Assembly (NCBI GenBank): GCA_030765065.1
Contig: CM060989.1
Location: 37,129,501-37,193,500, forward strand
Length of the DNA stretch: 64,000 bases
Direction: 5' to 3'
Source of the DNA: Deroplatys truncata
Taxonomy: Eukaryota; Arthropoda; Insecta; Mantodea; Mantidae
Both the position numbers and the translations under genes were made by a program. This document shows, piece after piece, positions 10,973-23,439 of this stretch; positions within the stretch are counted from its first letter, which is position 1, and each line of letters starts with the position of its first letter. The notes beneath the pieces are model-generated. The model made no database searches. It was not told the origin of the DNA and saw nothing but the letters and a program-made list of their open reading frames with translations.

Positions 10973-11623
10973 CGACTGGGTGACTAATGGTCGCTTTCTC
11001 CCGTGTCCTCTTCTTCCTCATCCTACGAACTCTGACCCTGTTGCCATCCGGTGTTGGGGGCACAAAGTTTTAACACATTGCTTACAGGCGGTATTTCAAA
11101 ATTAATGACATTATTGCTGTTTTTGACGATGTGTATTTTTCCCCAGATGTTCAATTCTATTGGTGTGGTGAGGGGTTTTAACAACTTTATACTTTGGCCA
11201 ATGTTGTGGTTTTTTGTCCAAAAATGGTGTGATACAGCGGATTTCTCTATTTGTTTTAGTTTGATGTTTCTTTGGTGTTCCTTAAGTCTGGTTTCCAAGT
11301 TTCTTTTAGTTTTTCCTATGTAGTATTTCCCACATTCCTCACAACTGATCTGGTAAATTCCGGATTTTAATGTGTTTGGGATGGTATATAACCAGAGATC
11401 AAAATAGCTTTAAATTTGGTATACATAGAAAACCCACACATGTGGACAACTACATAAAGAAAAATGGTTGCAACCCAACTTCGCACTAACTAGCGGCCTT
11501 TAGAAGTTTAATCCACCGGTTGCATAGCGTCCCCTTGAACAAAGAGCAATTTTTAAAACAACAACAACATATAGAAAAAAAATAGCAATAACTAATGGAT
11601 TCAACTCAGATCTCATAAGCAAC

Positions 11624-12115
11624 ATGATATACAAGAAGAAAAAACTCAAGACAATTTCACATTCCACCACTCTAACGCCTCTCTCAAACACAAATTGGAA
11701 ATACAAGAAATTCACATACCACCCTTGGGCCTTTAGAAAATTTGAACGAATCTTCAACAAATTTAACATTAGACTAGCTCCACTGAACAAATTCAGCTTG
11801 AAGAACTTACTAAACACACCTCTCAAAAATACCATCCCAAACACATTAAAATCCGGAATTTACCAGATCAGTTGTGAGGAATGTGAGAAATACTACATAG
11901 GAAAAACTAAAAGAAACTTGAAAACCAGACTTAAGGAACACCAAAAAAACATAAAACTAAAACAAATAGAGAAATCCGCTGTATCACACCATTTTTGGAC
12001 AAAAAACCACAACATTGGCCAAAGTATAAAGTTGTTAAAACCTCTCACCACACCAATAGAATTGAACATCTGGGAAAAAATACACATTGTCAAAAAACAG
12101 CAACAATGTTGTTAA
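11624..12115 (+). pseudogene. PLE1 reverse-transcriptase C-terminal / GIY-YIG endonuclease region
   Basis: Penelope-like elements encode a reverse transcriptase fused to a GIY-YIG nicking endonuclease used for target priming. This 163-codon frame keeps the second part: KFTYHPWAFRKFERIFNKFN linker, then GIYQISCEECEKYYIGKTKR, the GIY...YIG signature, with the RLKEH arginine helix and KSAVSHHFWTKNHNI after it. The CxxC next to the GIY motif is a family hallmark. The reverse transcriptase palm is absent and the frame breaks near 12110 in the run 'aaaaaacagcaacaatg', so it is a 5'-truncated, broken copy. The start codon is arbitrary. Confidence 0.7.
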
Positions 12116-12244
12116 TTTTGAAATCCCGCCTGTAAGCAATGTGTTAAAACTTTGTGCCCCCAACATCAGATGGCAACAGGGTCAGAATTCGCAGGATGAG
12201 GAAGAAGAGGACACGGGAGAAAGCGACCTTTAGTCACTCAGTCG

Positions 12245-12272
12245 CTGACGATGAAGACGAATGCCCACGAAA
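12245..12272 (+). ncRNA. Decayed hammerhead-like motif, PLE1 right arm
   Basis: Same position in the right arm: CTGACGA...GAAAA, but the stem II strands now read GAAG and CCAC and no longer pair well. Probably inactive; useful for comparison with the left arm. Confidence 0.35.
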
Positions 12273-13014
12273 ACGTTTCCTGTTTTATGTAACTTTAATT
12301 AGTGAAGGTGAATGTAAAAAAGTGTGACTCAATCTACAACATGATGAATACTTCACTGTTAATAATGCTTCTGTTTTTAATCTTTAATGATAAATTGAGT
12401 TTAAAGCAGATTATAAAGGTGTTCAACATGGGCAAAACTCAAATTTACGAGATTCTAAAGAAGAAAACAGAAATTCTGAAGCATTGGCAAAATTGAGGTA
12501 ATGAAAAAAGAGAACTTGAGATACCTAACAAAATCAGGACATTAATGAAATAGTGTGAGAGTGGTTCGTTACTGTTAGGGCATAAACTCACCACATATCT
12601 GGACCTATGTTACAGGAATATGCTAAAAAGGTAGCTGAAAAACTGGGTAAGACTTAATTCAAAGCATCTAATGGATGGTTGGAGAGTTTCCGCAAAAGAC
12701 ATCAGATAGTTTTTAACAAACTTTGTGGTGAATCAAATGACGTTAATATTGAAACTATTGCTGATTGAATTGCTCAACTACCTTCACTAATCTAAGGATA
12801 CGAACCTGAAAACATGGCAAATAGCAACGAGATGGGACTATTCTTCTGCACATTACCAAATAAATCATTGTGTTTAAATAATGAGAATAGGTGTATGTTT
12901 ATGGTTTAATTTTGTTAATAGCCTAGGCCTACCTTCGTTAAACGGAAACCTATCTTTAACAGACATGTTCGAGAGCCCCGTTCAATTCCGCTGAAGGCAG
13001 GTTTTACTGTAGTT

Positions 13015-13165
13015 TGTAGTGACTGTAATCTGGTATACATAAGAAGAAGCAAACAAAATCTTGAAATAAGCCTTAAAGAGGATATGAGATGCATTTACCA
13101 AAAACAGATGGATAAATCCGCAGTAGCACATCATTTCTGGTCTTCAAACCATGAAATCACATATA
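13015..13165 (+). mobile_element. Penelope-like element fragment, plus strand
   Basis: Translation reads CSDCNLVYIRRSKQNLEISL then MDKSAVAHHFWSSNHEI, which aligns to CEECEKYYIGKTKRNLKTRL ... IEKSAVSHHFWTKNHNI of PLE1. The YIG glycine is lost. Fragment only. Confidence 0.6.
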
Positions 13166-13199
13166 CAAGATTATACGCAATTCCTTCTGAAAGAAACAG

Positions 13200-13612
13200 A
13201 CTTCTTAAGTTATGCTCAGAAAATTCAAGATACACATTGTATTTGTCATCTAAACATTTTTAATATGTGCTATTTTAAGCAAAATCTTTTGAGCCATTTT
13301 TGGGAAAATCAAACATTTCGAGAAATGTTCCATGTAAAGGGTAGTTGAGGTTGAGGGGGATTGTCTTGAAAATCTTTGTCGTATCTTTGGAACGTATTGA
13401 ACTTAAATACCAAGTTATGTATTTATCCAACTTTACATTTTTGAGTTATGCTGTTCGCAGACAGACATGCACGCACACGGACCTTTTTCTAAAAATGATT
13501 TTTTTATTCAGAGGACCTCAAAACATAATTTCCAGTTAAATCTTGGTATCCGACTGAATATTTGGGAGGAATACAATACTTCCCCTGCTTAATATACATA
13601 GTAGAGAAAGTA
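13200..13612 (+). repeat. Family A repeat, 3' half (copy A7)
   Basis: Diverged copy starting near 'gttatgctcagaaaattcaag' and keeping 'gagaaatgttccatgtaaag', the cytosine-rich ACAC block, and the end 'gtagagaaagtaaaag'. The following 125 bp (13613-13740) are shared with the sequence after copy A9 at 16946-17065. Confidence 0.7.
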
Positions 13613-13745
13613 AAAGTGAGTAACAAAAGTAAGTTATCTGGTGTAAGTGGAAAGATTACTGCTGCAAGACAGACATTTTGCAGTGTGAAAATCTAAATTT
13701 AGCACCAGTTTGACACTTAGCTATGATTATTGTTTATAAAAAAAA

Positions 13746-14586
13746 ATCTGATGTGTTACACTCACATGACTTTTTCTACTCTTGTGTAAACTATTTTTAC
13801 AAATGCTTATTCTCCATATGCTTCATGTTAATCGAGATGTCGATCTTATTGCTAATTTTCTTGTAGTTGCAAGGGGAATATAGTAGGTTTTAAGCGATAG
13901 TCAAATCTTTTAAGCGCTGGTTGCTATGTGCTGCATTCCATTCTCTTTGTATGTCTGACATAAAAAAAATGAATAACGAATTTGAGAAAAAGTATAAGTA
14001 TTGGAAAATTTAAGGGAATAACAAGCAATATCTCGAAAATGGTTCACTCAACAAAAAAAATGTGTATGATATAAATTGTGTATTTTACGTGATCTACATT
14101 TTTTGTGTAGTAAAATGTTGTCTATCTCTTATCGTTTACCAGTTATGCAAAAGTCTTTCACAATGAAGAATAATTTTGGAGACATTCCCAGAAAATTCGA
14201 GACATACATTTCATTTGTCATGAAAATATCTTAAACATATATTTTAATCAAAATCGTTAGAGCCATTTTTGAGAAAATTAAAATTTTCGAAAAATGTTCC
14301 ATGTAAAGGGTAATCTGGGGTGGGGGAATTTTCTTGAAAACCTTCGTGTCGCATCTCTGGAAGATACTGAACCTAAATACCAAGTTTGGTGTTTATCCGA
14401 CTGTTCGTTTCTGAGTTATGCTGTTCACAGACAAACACACACACACACACGGACATGTTTCTAAAAATGCTTTTTTTTGTATTGAGAGGGCCTCTAAACA
14501 TGTATTTCCGGTGAAATCTTGGTATGGAATTTTTGGGTGGAATACAATACTTCCCCTACTTACTATCGTAGTAGAGAAAGTAAAAA
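13746..14586 (+). repeat. Family A repeat, near full length (copy A2)
   Basis: Begins 'tctgatgtgttacactcaca' after an A-run and ends 'gtagagaaagtaaaaa'. All internal landmarks of the family are present in order, including (CA)n at about 14432-14449. Confidence 0.8.
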
Positions 14587-14587
14587 T

Positions 14588-15740
14588 AATCATGACTTTC
14601 TCCATTCATTCTTCTACAAACTATTCTTACAGAAACTTATTATTCCATCTACTGCTTGTTAATCCAGATAAGCTTCCAATTCACATTTACATATTTCGTC
14701 AAGGCTGGAGTAGGAAAGCGATAGATTTAGTGTTGCTATGTGACGATTTTGAAATTTCATGCTCTTTGCAAGGTGTAATAGCAGTTTACCAATTGAGAAA
14801 AATATTTTCAAATTCAATCACACAATCGACCTATCATAAAGGATATTCACAAGGCTCTAAAGAAAACACCAGGAATCTCTTAGTGACCTCACAACACATC
14901 AAAGCGTCATACACTAAAATATTGCTTATAGAAAACTGGAAGATAGAATGGCTATCATAGAACACCCAACTCCTCGATTTGGTTGCAGCTCCACAAGTAC
15001 TTACAAAGCTCTCTGGAAACTCCAACAACGAAACCAGGTAGTATTTTCCTATTTTAGAAACTACTATAACGTACCACTAACACAACTGGAGACAACAAGC
15101 TGGAGTTAATGATCTACCTAGCACTCTTAATGACCTTCATCTATTAAAAAACACATTATGTTATCATGGCAAAATAAACCTTCATAGTAAAATATAAGGA
15201 ATTCTAGAATTTATATTAATGTTATAGTTATTTTCAATAATACCTCTGTAATTGCATTCAGCTGTGTTATGTTCATCTTTTGTATTAATCTTGTATATTT
15301 ATACTGTGATTCATTTTCATTGTTGCTGGTATTCTACTTGTATAGTCATGATAAGACTTGAATTGTTGAAGCTGCCTAAAATAATTAATTAAAAAAGAAT
15401 AACAAGGAATATCTTAGAAATGGTTAACTCTACAAAAAATTTGACAAATTTTAACGATATCTACATTATTTATGCAGTAAGATTTTGTTTGTCTCTTACG
15501 ATTTATCAATTATACAAAAATCAATACAGAATGAATAGGACCACAGGTTATTTCCAGAAAATTCAAGGTATGCAGTTCTTTGCAAATATCTTTAACATAT
15601 GGTATTTTAATCAAAATCATTAGAGCCATTTTTAAAAGTTGAAAAATAACAAACATTCTTCCACGTGAAGCACAATTTAGGGTGGAGAGATTTTTGAAAG
15701 TCTTTTGTGTTGCATCCTTGGAAGATTTTTAACTTAAAAT
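14588..15740 (+). repeat. Diverged family A copy in tandem with A2, interrupted (copy A8)
   Basis: 14588-14785 resembles the family's 5' part ('catgactttctc', 'ttacagaaacttattattcc', 'gcgatagatttag', 'catgctctttgca'); 15397-15740 resembles the middle ('gaataacaaggaatatctta', 'gccatttttaaaagtt', 'ttccacgtgaag'). About 600 bp between (14786-15396) does not belong and is unidentified. Confidence 0.5.
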
Positions 15741-15984
15741 AACAGTCCTTGATTACTACGAATACCAGCAAATCCTGCACCTAATTATGCCAACAGAAGA
15801 CTGTAAAGAAAAAGACCAATATACCTAATCTAATGACAGTAAATATACATTGAGATTACCAGTGAGTAACAACCCAAACACATATTTCAAGTTAATTTTG
15901 TTTTTTCTATAAATGTGCACAACTATATTGTACAACCTGGCCGTGGGCAGGGCGGGTGCGTGGTCTCAGAGTGATGGAACGGAG

Positions 15985-16695
15985 GGAGAGGAAAGCATTG
16001 TGTCGACACCCAGTGGGAGTATACTGGTTTTGGACAGAAATTTAGCGGGACCGTCAAAGGAGAAAACAGGAATAGAGTTACAAAGTAGGAAAGTGTTGGA
16101 CAGGTTTAGAAGCATAACAGGTTCAATAAAAAATGTATGGGCTAGAGAACAGTTTGTGGATAACTCAAATAAGGAACAAAGAGAAAGTATAGCCTGAGTA
16201 CGAGCAGGTGTATGGAGACTAATAGGAATGAGAAATGGGTTCCCACAGAAGCATTGTCCAATATGTGGGGAAAGAGAAGATTTAGAACATATCGTTTTTG
16301 ATTGTAAAGGTACACAGCATTGGAGAAAGGAAGCTCTAAATGGGAAATTGTTCAAACTGGACAGGAAAGTAGCTTTAAGCAAGATTTTTAACAAGGATAC
16401 CTAGTAAAAAGGTGGGAGAGTACCTGTCCAAAGTAAAAAAGAAATGGTTATGGACAATAAAAAGAGATGTAAATTAATTTCATCATGTGAAGTTTAGTTA
16501 TGTAATTATATTATTATTATAATATTAGTATTATAAGATTATTATTTTGGTATCATTACTATTTTTTATTATTATTATCATCATCATCATTTTTTATGTT
16601 ATAATTAAAGAGTGTAATATGGGTAGAATATGGCAAGATAACAGCTTGGGCTGATGTATAGCCATATTCTAAAGAAGATTGCTAGCACAAATAAA
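15985..16695 (+). mobile_element. LINE 3' end, family L-a
   Basis: The frame contains NKEQRESIA, then (after a stop) VRAGVWRLIGMRNGFPQKHC and PICGEREDLEHIVFDCKG, a CxxC...H...C zinc-knuckle-like end typical of ORF2 C-termini in several non-LTR clades. The 3' UTR ends in AAATAAATAAATA near 16695. The same tail terminates the minus-strand copy at 2928-3860. Stops show it is dead. Confidence 0.7.
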
Positions 16696-16734
16696 TAAAT
16701 ATTGTACAGCAGAGTTTCCTTAATAAACAAAGAG

Positions 16735-16945
16735 TTTGGTATTTAACCGACTTTTTATTTTTGAGTTATGCTGTTCACAGACGCATAGTGATACACACAT
16801 GGGCCTTTTTCTAAAAAATGCTTTTTTTGGGGGGGGGGTTGACTCGGGGTCTCAAAAAATGTATTTTCAGTGGCATCTGGTATCAAATTTTTGAGTGGAA
16901 TGTAGTGCTTTCTCTGTATAGAAAAGAAGTAAAGAAGGTAAAAGT
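16735..16945 (+). repeat. Family A repeat, 3' end (copy A9)
   Basis: Starts in the 'tttggtatttaaccgac' region and runs to 'gaaaagaagtaaagaaggtaaaag'. A run of nine G follows a T-run at 16828-16837. Flanking sequence 16946-17065 matches 13613-13740. Confidence 0.6.
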
Positions 16946-17065
16946 GGGCAAACAAAAGTATGTTATCTGTTCTAAGTGGAAAAATTACTGCTGCAAGACA
17001 GGCATTTTACAATGCAAAAATCTAAATTAGCACCAGTTTGACCTTAGCTATAAGTATTCTGTTAT

Positions 17066-17941
17066 TCAAAAAAAGGGGCTACAAGAAATAAATGATGTGA
17101 TGCCAAATAAGGAATGTTTATAATGTACAGCTGGATTCACAGTAATTGGCCTTGTCCTTGACTACAGATCCTGTATATTAATTGTAGATGAATCAATGCT
17201 ACATTCCATTGGCTCTTGAATCTAAATAGGCACATGCAAAACAATGAGAAAAGAGAAGAGGTACTGTATAGCCTGTAGTGTTACCGTGATTTGTAAAGGT
17301 AAGTTTGTTTAAATGCAAGTCCATTTTTGTGATTGAAAAATATTCCATAAATGTTCATAGGAAAACTCAAATTAATGCATAATTTATATGTATTGTTATC
17401 TAATTAATGTCAAGCCAGAATTTTGTGTTGTCAATTTATAAGAAGACTACACTTAACTCTTATTTAGTTTTGACCCAACTTGAAATAAAAGTAAGCTCTA
17501 TAGTATTTTAGCTGCACCGGAAAAATAAATTGCATGTTACGCAATACCAGTTTTCTGTTTTAAAATAAATTAACTTTTTTATTGTCATCTGCTATAAAGG
17601 TATTGTTAATGCTGAATGTTTAAATAAATAATTTAGAAAAAATGCACTTCAATGGAAAATTACACTATTGACATTTTCATGATGTAAAAGTTGAGTAGCA
17701 AAAATTAAAATTTATCTCAAGATAATTGTCAGGTAAAACACTTCTGCATCAACTAAGTGAACATTCATTTTTAACCTTGAGGTTTCAGATTCATTTCAGT
17801 TTTGGTATGTTTTTAGTATTCATGTAGGACATTGAAAATCCAGATTTTCAAATTTTTCCAATTATTTTGTAAAGGTCACAAGGATTAACCTTCCCCCAGT
17901 TTTGGTACAAAGTTCACATAAATCAGCAACCTTTCATCATA
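17066..17941. other. Nothing recognised
   Basis: AT-rich, no convincing frame or repeat. Confidence 0.4.
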
Positions 17942-18605
17942 CAGAGCTGCTCTTCTGTCTCTACTTAAATGAACTAAAGGGGGCAGAGCCAATTTGGATA
18001 ATACATTTTTGCCGGACATCGATGGTAATGATTTTCAGCAGTGAAAGGAAGAAAGTAATTCTATTCCAAATGCATGTAATAATGTCAATATTAAAATATG
18101 CATTACAGTACTTGTAAATACTATTTCATAACATCAGTAATGCTTTTCTGAAGTTTCTTCTCACAGCACTTCTGAGCAGCTATTATCACTTCACTGGCCG
18201 ATAAGCTGATCTGTTAGCATTGATTCACTGCTTTGTTTTACAAAATGCAAATCAACCTAAAAACAAAAGTTTTGTCTTATTGTACTGTAATTCAATATTT
18301 CACATTAAGATTTGAATATGAATTTGCAGTCTTTCTTACCTCTAATGCTTTGAATCTCTGGTTCATTGTCACTCTAGCAAACAGCTTTGTATTTCTGCTT
18401 AATGTTTGTTGTAATACATTTTCTTTTGGTTGACATCTTAAACAAAAATAAACCACACTAACCAACACCAACAGTAAAATAACAGTGGGCCTCCGCATTG
18501 AATGCATGTGCAAGTAGTTAATACTTGTAATAATGTTACAATATTTCTTGGAATGTGGTGTGGGGCTAAAGGACATTTTTTCCGTGGTTAACTGGGGTTT
18601 TACTG
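17942..18605 (+). mobile_element. Non-autonomous pogo/Tigger-like MITE, copy P2
   Basis: TA precedes CAG at 17942, and the right end GGGGTTTTACTG (to 18605) is followed by TA. The element shares 'gggcagagc', 'ggataat', 'gatggtaa', 'caacctaaa', 'acacattttc...gacatcttaaac' and 'caatatttcttggaatgtgg' with the copy at 50076-50868. No transposase is encoded. Confidence 0.65.
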
Positions 18606-19435
18606 TAGTTTGTAGCTAGAATTCAATTTTTTATCTTGAAAGGAGCATAAAATCATTAAAAATTGGGGAATGGATTTTCTGTGTATACCATACATTAATG
18701 AGAGGACATTGTCACTAATTTTATTTTTCTGAAGTGTTAATAAACCATAACTCATTTTATAACATATTTTCATCCTTTATTTAAACATTATGTTTAATAA
18801 TTAATCCTAAGTAGCTATCCATAGCTCTGCTCACATTGTTGCACTAAATCATTCTTCTCTGTCTGTCTCTCTTTCTCTCCTGTATTCTCACTTTCTCCTC
18901 TCAATCTCCTTATGTCCTCATCTCTCTCCCTCTGTTTCACCACAATATTCCCTTCCTCTTTCTCCTCCTCCCTTTTCACCCTCACCTGTCGTCCTTTTTG
19001 TGCAACTTAGCTATCGTGCAAAGTTTTGAAAACTGGCAATATAACATAGATAAAAAGGTTTAACAGTATATGAATTTTTTGCGTATTTCTTATGCTTTCA
19101 ATGTGATTGGAACAACTAAATTATTACTCATGGTAACAACTTTGCAGACACATATAATACTAACAACAAATAGTTATAAATCCTTAAATGTTCATCCTAC
19201 TGAAATTTTGTAGTAACAAAAGTATTTAGAAAAATTATGCTTAAACATTTATTATGTAGCTTTTTCAAAAAACTTAACTATAATTGAGATATTTTTATTT
19301 TTTAATTTTGTACCCTATTTGAACCACCTTTATAGCCAATAATTAAGATGCAATGGAATATATTTCCTATTTTCATTGTATGCACAATCTGGTATGGAAA
19401 GGTCTCTGTCCCTCTCATGAACACTCATTAAAAAA
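18606..19435. other. Nothing but a pyrimidine-rich tract
   Basis: 18853-18990 is a C/T-rich low-complexity tract. The rest is AT-rich without a recognised feature. Confidence 0.45.
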
Positions 19436-20289
19436 TCTGATGTGTTACACTCACATGACTTTCTCTACTCTTGTACAATCTATTTTTACAAACGCCTATT
19501 CTCCATATGCTTTATGTTAATCGAGATATCGAGATGTCAATCTTATTGCTAATTTTCTTGTAGATGCAAGGGGAATATGGTAGCTTTTAAGCGATGGTCA
19601 AATATTTTAACGCTGGTTGCTATGTGTCGAATTCCATTCTCTTTGCAAGTCCAGGACATAAAAAAATGAATAACGAATTTGAGAAAAAGTATAAGTATTG
19701 GAAAATTTAAGGGAATAACAAGCAATATCTCGAAAACGGTTCACTCAACAAAAGAAATGTATATAACATAAGTTGTGTATTTTAACGAGATCAACATTTT
19801 TTGTGTAGTAAAATTTTGTCTATCTCTTATGGTTTACCAGTTATGCAAAAGTCGTTCACAATGAAGAATACTTTTGGAGACATTCCCAGAAAATTCGAGA
19901 TATACATTTCATTTCTCATGGCATTATCTTAAACATATGATATTTTAAACAAAATCGTTAGAGCCATTTTTGAGAAAATTAAAATTTTCGAAAAATGTTC
20001 CATGTAAAGGGTAGTCTGGGGTGGGGGGATTTTCTTGAAAACCTTCGTGTCGCATCTCTGGAAGATACTGAACCTAAATACCAAGTTTGGTGTTTATCCG
20101 ACTGTTCGTTTTTGAGTTATGCTGTTCACACACACACACACAGACACACACACGGACATGTTTCCAAAAATGCTTTTTTTGGATTCAGGAGGTCTCAAAA
20201 CATGTATTTCCGGTGAAATCTCGGTATCGAATTTTTGGGTGGAATGCAATACTTCCCCTACTTACTATACGTAGTAGAGAAAGTAAAAA
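19436..20289 (+). repeat. Family A repeat, near full length (copy A3)
   Basis: Starts 'tctgatgtgttacactcaca' after an A-run and ends 'gtagagaaagtaaaaat'. Highly similar to A1, A2 and A4, suggesting recent spread. Confidence 0.8.
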
Positions 20290-21539
20290 TATTCTAGCTT
20301 CAGTGGCACAAAATATATGTTAGTATCAATTATAATTAACACTTGATGAATAATTATTTATCCAAAATTAAAAATTAGATACTAGAAAAATTTTGGTTAT
20401 AGTGTTATTATGTGTATGGATAAACCTTGAATATCTAGGTTAATGTAATCACAATGTTTCTGAAATTTAGCAAATTGATTCAGTAATTTTATACATAAAG
20501 TGGTTGAATGCCTTGGAATACACACAATGTACTTCTGGCAAATTAAATTTCTTATCTAGCACAATGGTGAAATCATACACATTTAAAGAATGATTTACTA
20601 GCAATTTTGTATACATACTGGCTACAAAATGAAATCTTGAATCACTTTCTCTACATTAAAAAAAAAAAAAAAAAAGGACTATGAATTTGCTATCTTCATT
20701 GGTTTCTTTCAGATAAATGATTATGTTTATATAAAAAGTGATCATTTAAAATCATTTCCCTTATATCCTCTCAGTAATAAATGGAACAGATAGAACTCAA
20801 TTCTTTTTAACATTATCCCAAGCTCATTGCAAGCTAAAAACTTGGGCTCAAGTTTAAAAAATAACTCGGATTAATATTATTGTGGAAAAGAAATTGAACA
20901 GTTTGTTTTTAGAGATTTTTTAAAAAAATCTATTTTTTCAAAGTTAATGAAATTTGCTGTTTTTATTGATACCCTGTTACTTTTGGAATTAAAGTTCATT
21001 AAAACATTTAAAATGAACATAACAGGTGCATGTAAGTGTTGATCTATGACTGCAAACTGAAACATGGGAAATTTTAATGTTTTCGGCTATTCTCAAAAAT
21101 TAAAAAACAAAATGACTATTGCAAAAATTTCCAAAATGTGAACTTTCTGCACCCACCATGGGTATTTATGAATTGATATTCAAGTGAAGGGAATCTGAAA
21201 CATCATTTCAAAACTCTGGCTGATAAGGATTGACCCATTGGTATAATCTTGTGTGAACCCAGAGAAATTCAGTGTTTTTGTTATCATCTGGTGACCCAGT
21301 CAATAAATACACAGTATTATTTTGATTTAACTTTGTTACTTTATGATTCCACGGAGAAATTTCCATTTTAACTTTGTTTCAGTAATATGGCAACCCTAAG
21401 CATTGAAAACTGTGTCTCTCTCGCAAAACATAGCGAAAAATGATGTCATTGGTTAAATAATGGATTATTTGCAGGATTAACACATATTTGGCTCTTTTTA
21501 TTGTGGCATCATTACGTCATTCCTGATTCAAATAAGGTA
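20290..21539. other. Nothing recognised
   Basis: AT-rich; a pure A-run of about 18 at 20658-20675. No gene seen. Confidence 0.4.
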
Positions 21540-22162
21540 ATTATATGAAGTTCCGGTCTCCGGATGACTACAAAAAAAATAAGAATTATCCGCGTGACAC
21601 GATTTGCACCAATGAGAAGAGGTTTCTTTGTATTCAAAACATACTACTTTGCCATATTTATAGAAGCATGGTACTCCAGAAATTTACGTTGTTGGAAAAG
21701 GAGTAAACAGAGCAAAAGTGTTTTGAATACATCTTTTTCCTATTTAATGTTAAAGATAGACAAAAGTCAGCCTTTTCGTTATTTCATAGAAATGGTGTTT
21801 GTTAGAAACATTTGGCAACGGTGTATTTACGGCTGCAAGATTCGGTCTTTTATAGATTTGCTTAAACAGCTAAACAGTAATTAGGTTTCTGCAGAAACAG
21901 AAAAATTCAATACTTAATAGCGCCATACATTCATTTTACGGCTTTATGAACAATGCTTAATTACGGAATGTTAGGAACTATATCATGGGCGTAGGTATAT
22001 CAACAAAGCGAAGCGATCAGCTGAGAACACAAAAGCAAAACAGTAAACGCCATATTATTTTAAACTGTCAGTTTATCAAATATCATCGCTTAATTCCAGA
22101 GTTCAAGACGCGCCTACGAAATTGGCTGAATAGTAGATAAACATCTTCCTGGACGCATCCGG
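21540..22162 (+). promoter_or_regulatory. Candidate promoter and non-coding first exon (possibly Cyclin G)
   Basis: This segment is richer in CpG than its surroundings and free of the recognised repeat families. It ends CATCCGG|GTGAGT, a strong splice donor at 22163. Cyclin G's first coding exon (39314) has no obvious promoter just upstream and likely needs a 5' UTR exon, so this is a candidate. No matching upstream exon can be proven; it could equally belong to a non-coding RNA or an old LTR. Confidence 0.3.
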
Positions 22163-23439
22163 GTGAGTGTGGATAAAATATGATATTTTAATACAATTTG
22201 GAGTTTTGTCATTTAAAGTTAATACTATTGATAAAGATTTATCCTTGGCGTTTTACGAGCTAACACTAGCACAATACATTTTGTCGAATACTATTACGCA
22301 GTAGAAGGTTTCATTCAATTTGCATTAAGGGACAGTTTTTGTTCAAACAGGCGAATTTCCTCTTGTTAATTTTATGGTGAACCAGTTATGCATAGTAGTT
22401 TATAACTTCCAGCCCTAAAACGTCGAATATCGCTCATTAAAAATCCTTGCGATATTTTGTTCTTGCATTTTTTATATTGAACTTTTAAAGCACTCGCAAC
22501 ATGAATACATATCAACCGAATAGTTTCAATAAATTGCGCAGCAAATGCGGACTGGAAACACGAAATGCAGTTTGGAATAGAGGTGAAGGTTACAAAGCAG
22601 TTCAATTGAAGGATTCCATCTTACTGAAGTTGCCAGATTTGGTAGAGTAATCGAATTAACGGAAGAAAGAAAGAAAAAGTGTACTTCACTGTAGCAGAGT
22701 CAAGACTTAAAGTTAATGCCTGTATATCTACATACATGTTGCAGAATAAAATATAATGCTTGTACCTCTCATTTGCTATTTGATTCTATCTTTATTCAGT
22801 TTTGAATGACACTTAACAGGTTGACTGATGTATGCGAGATGCAATTTTTGGTAACACTTAAAAAGCACAGAAAACTCATGCTAATCAGATTAGTCTGCCT
22901 CAAATGTTGAACTCTTTGCAGCATAGCAAACACTACAAAGTTTGATAAATTTTGGCTATAAAATGAAAGAATGCAAGTGTATCAATAAAACCAAAAAGCA
23001 TGTTTTCTGTAACCAAACACATATTTGAAGTCGTCTCTAGGCAAAAATGTACAACACAGTGTAGATAGAAAAATCAGTTTTTATGAATGCTATAATGTGT
23101 AATGGATGTACCTGAAATTATTATTGGTAGACAGTCATGTGAAAGGGTGTTCAGTTTTTTTAATATATCAAAATTGAGGAACACTACCTATTTATTTACT
23201 TTTGTTCATTCATTTGAAGTTCAGCTTCAGATGCTTGGTTTAACCAATTACGTACCCAACACCAAGAACATTTCTCCCTCTCCTTTATCTCTCTCCACAC
23301 TATACATTGTCTAAGAAATGAAAATTTGTAAACCATCACCATTTCAAGGGTAAACATCTCAACATGCATTACAGTAGGACAATAACAAATAAGTATGTCA
23401 CCATCATATGCCATCTGTCCTATGTACTGAATATTTATA
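22163..23439. other. Nothing recognised
   Basis: No coding frame with family resemblance. If the donor at 22163 is real this is intronic. Confidence 0.35.

Larger units (their letters stand above)
10879..12386 (+). mobile_element. Penelope-like element PLE1 with inverted arms, inserted in Tigger
   Basis: The direct repeat ATGATAAATTGA at 10867-10878 and 12387-12398 brackets the insertion, and the Tigger reading frame continues across it. The left arm (about 10890-11390) is an inverted copy of the right arm (about 11830-12310); about 440 bp of unpaired PLE sequence lies between. Such a head-to-head truncated copy is a known feature of Penelope-like elements. Both arms carry the GIY-YIG region and the terminal hammerhead-like segment. 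Confidence 0.8.
10326..13009 (+). mobile_element. Tigger/pogo-type DNA transposon, interrupted by a PLE
   Basis: The termini are inverted: CAGTAAAACCTGG at 10326 and its reverse complement-like AGGTTTTACTG ending at 13009, with TA on each side (10324-10325 and 13010-13011), as expected for the Tc1/mariner/pogo group. The transposase N-terminus starts at 10801 (MASKTRVVLDLNTRVKVIYT, then SQHDKL) and resumes beyond the inserted PLE as LSLKQIIKVFNMGKTQIYEI. That is a CENP-B-type helix-turn-helix start. Further stops and frameshifts follow to about 12820; the catalytic domain is not preserved. Confidence 0.75.

Noticed and set aside
14418-14960. 180-codon plus-strand frame
   Set aside because: It starts inside family A's (CA)n region (THTHTH repeats) and runs through a repeat end into another repeat; no protein family resemblance.
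15966-16394. 142-codon minus-strand frame
   Set aside because: Antisense to the LINE C-terminal region with the CxxC...H...C end on the plus strand.
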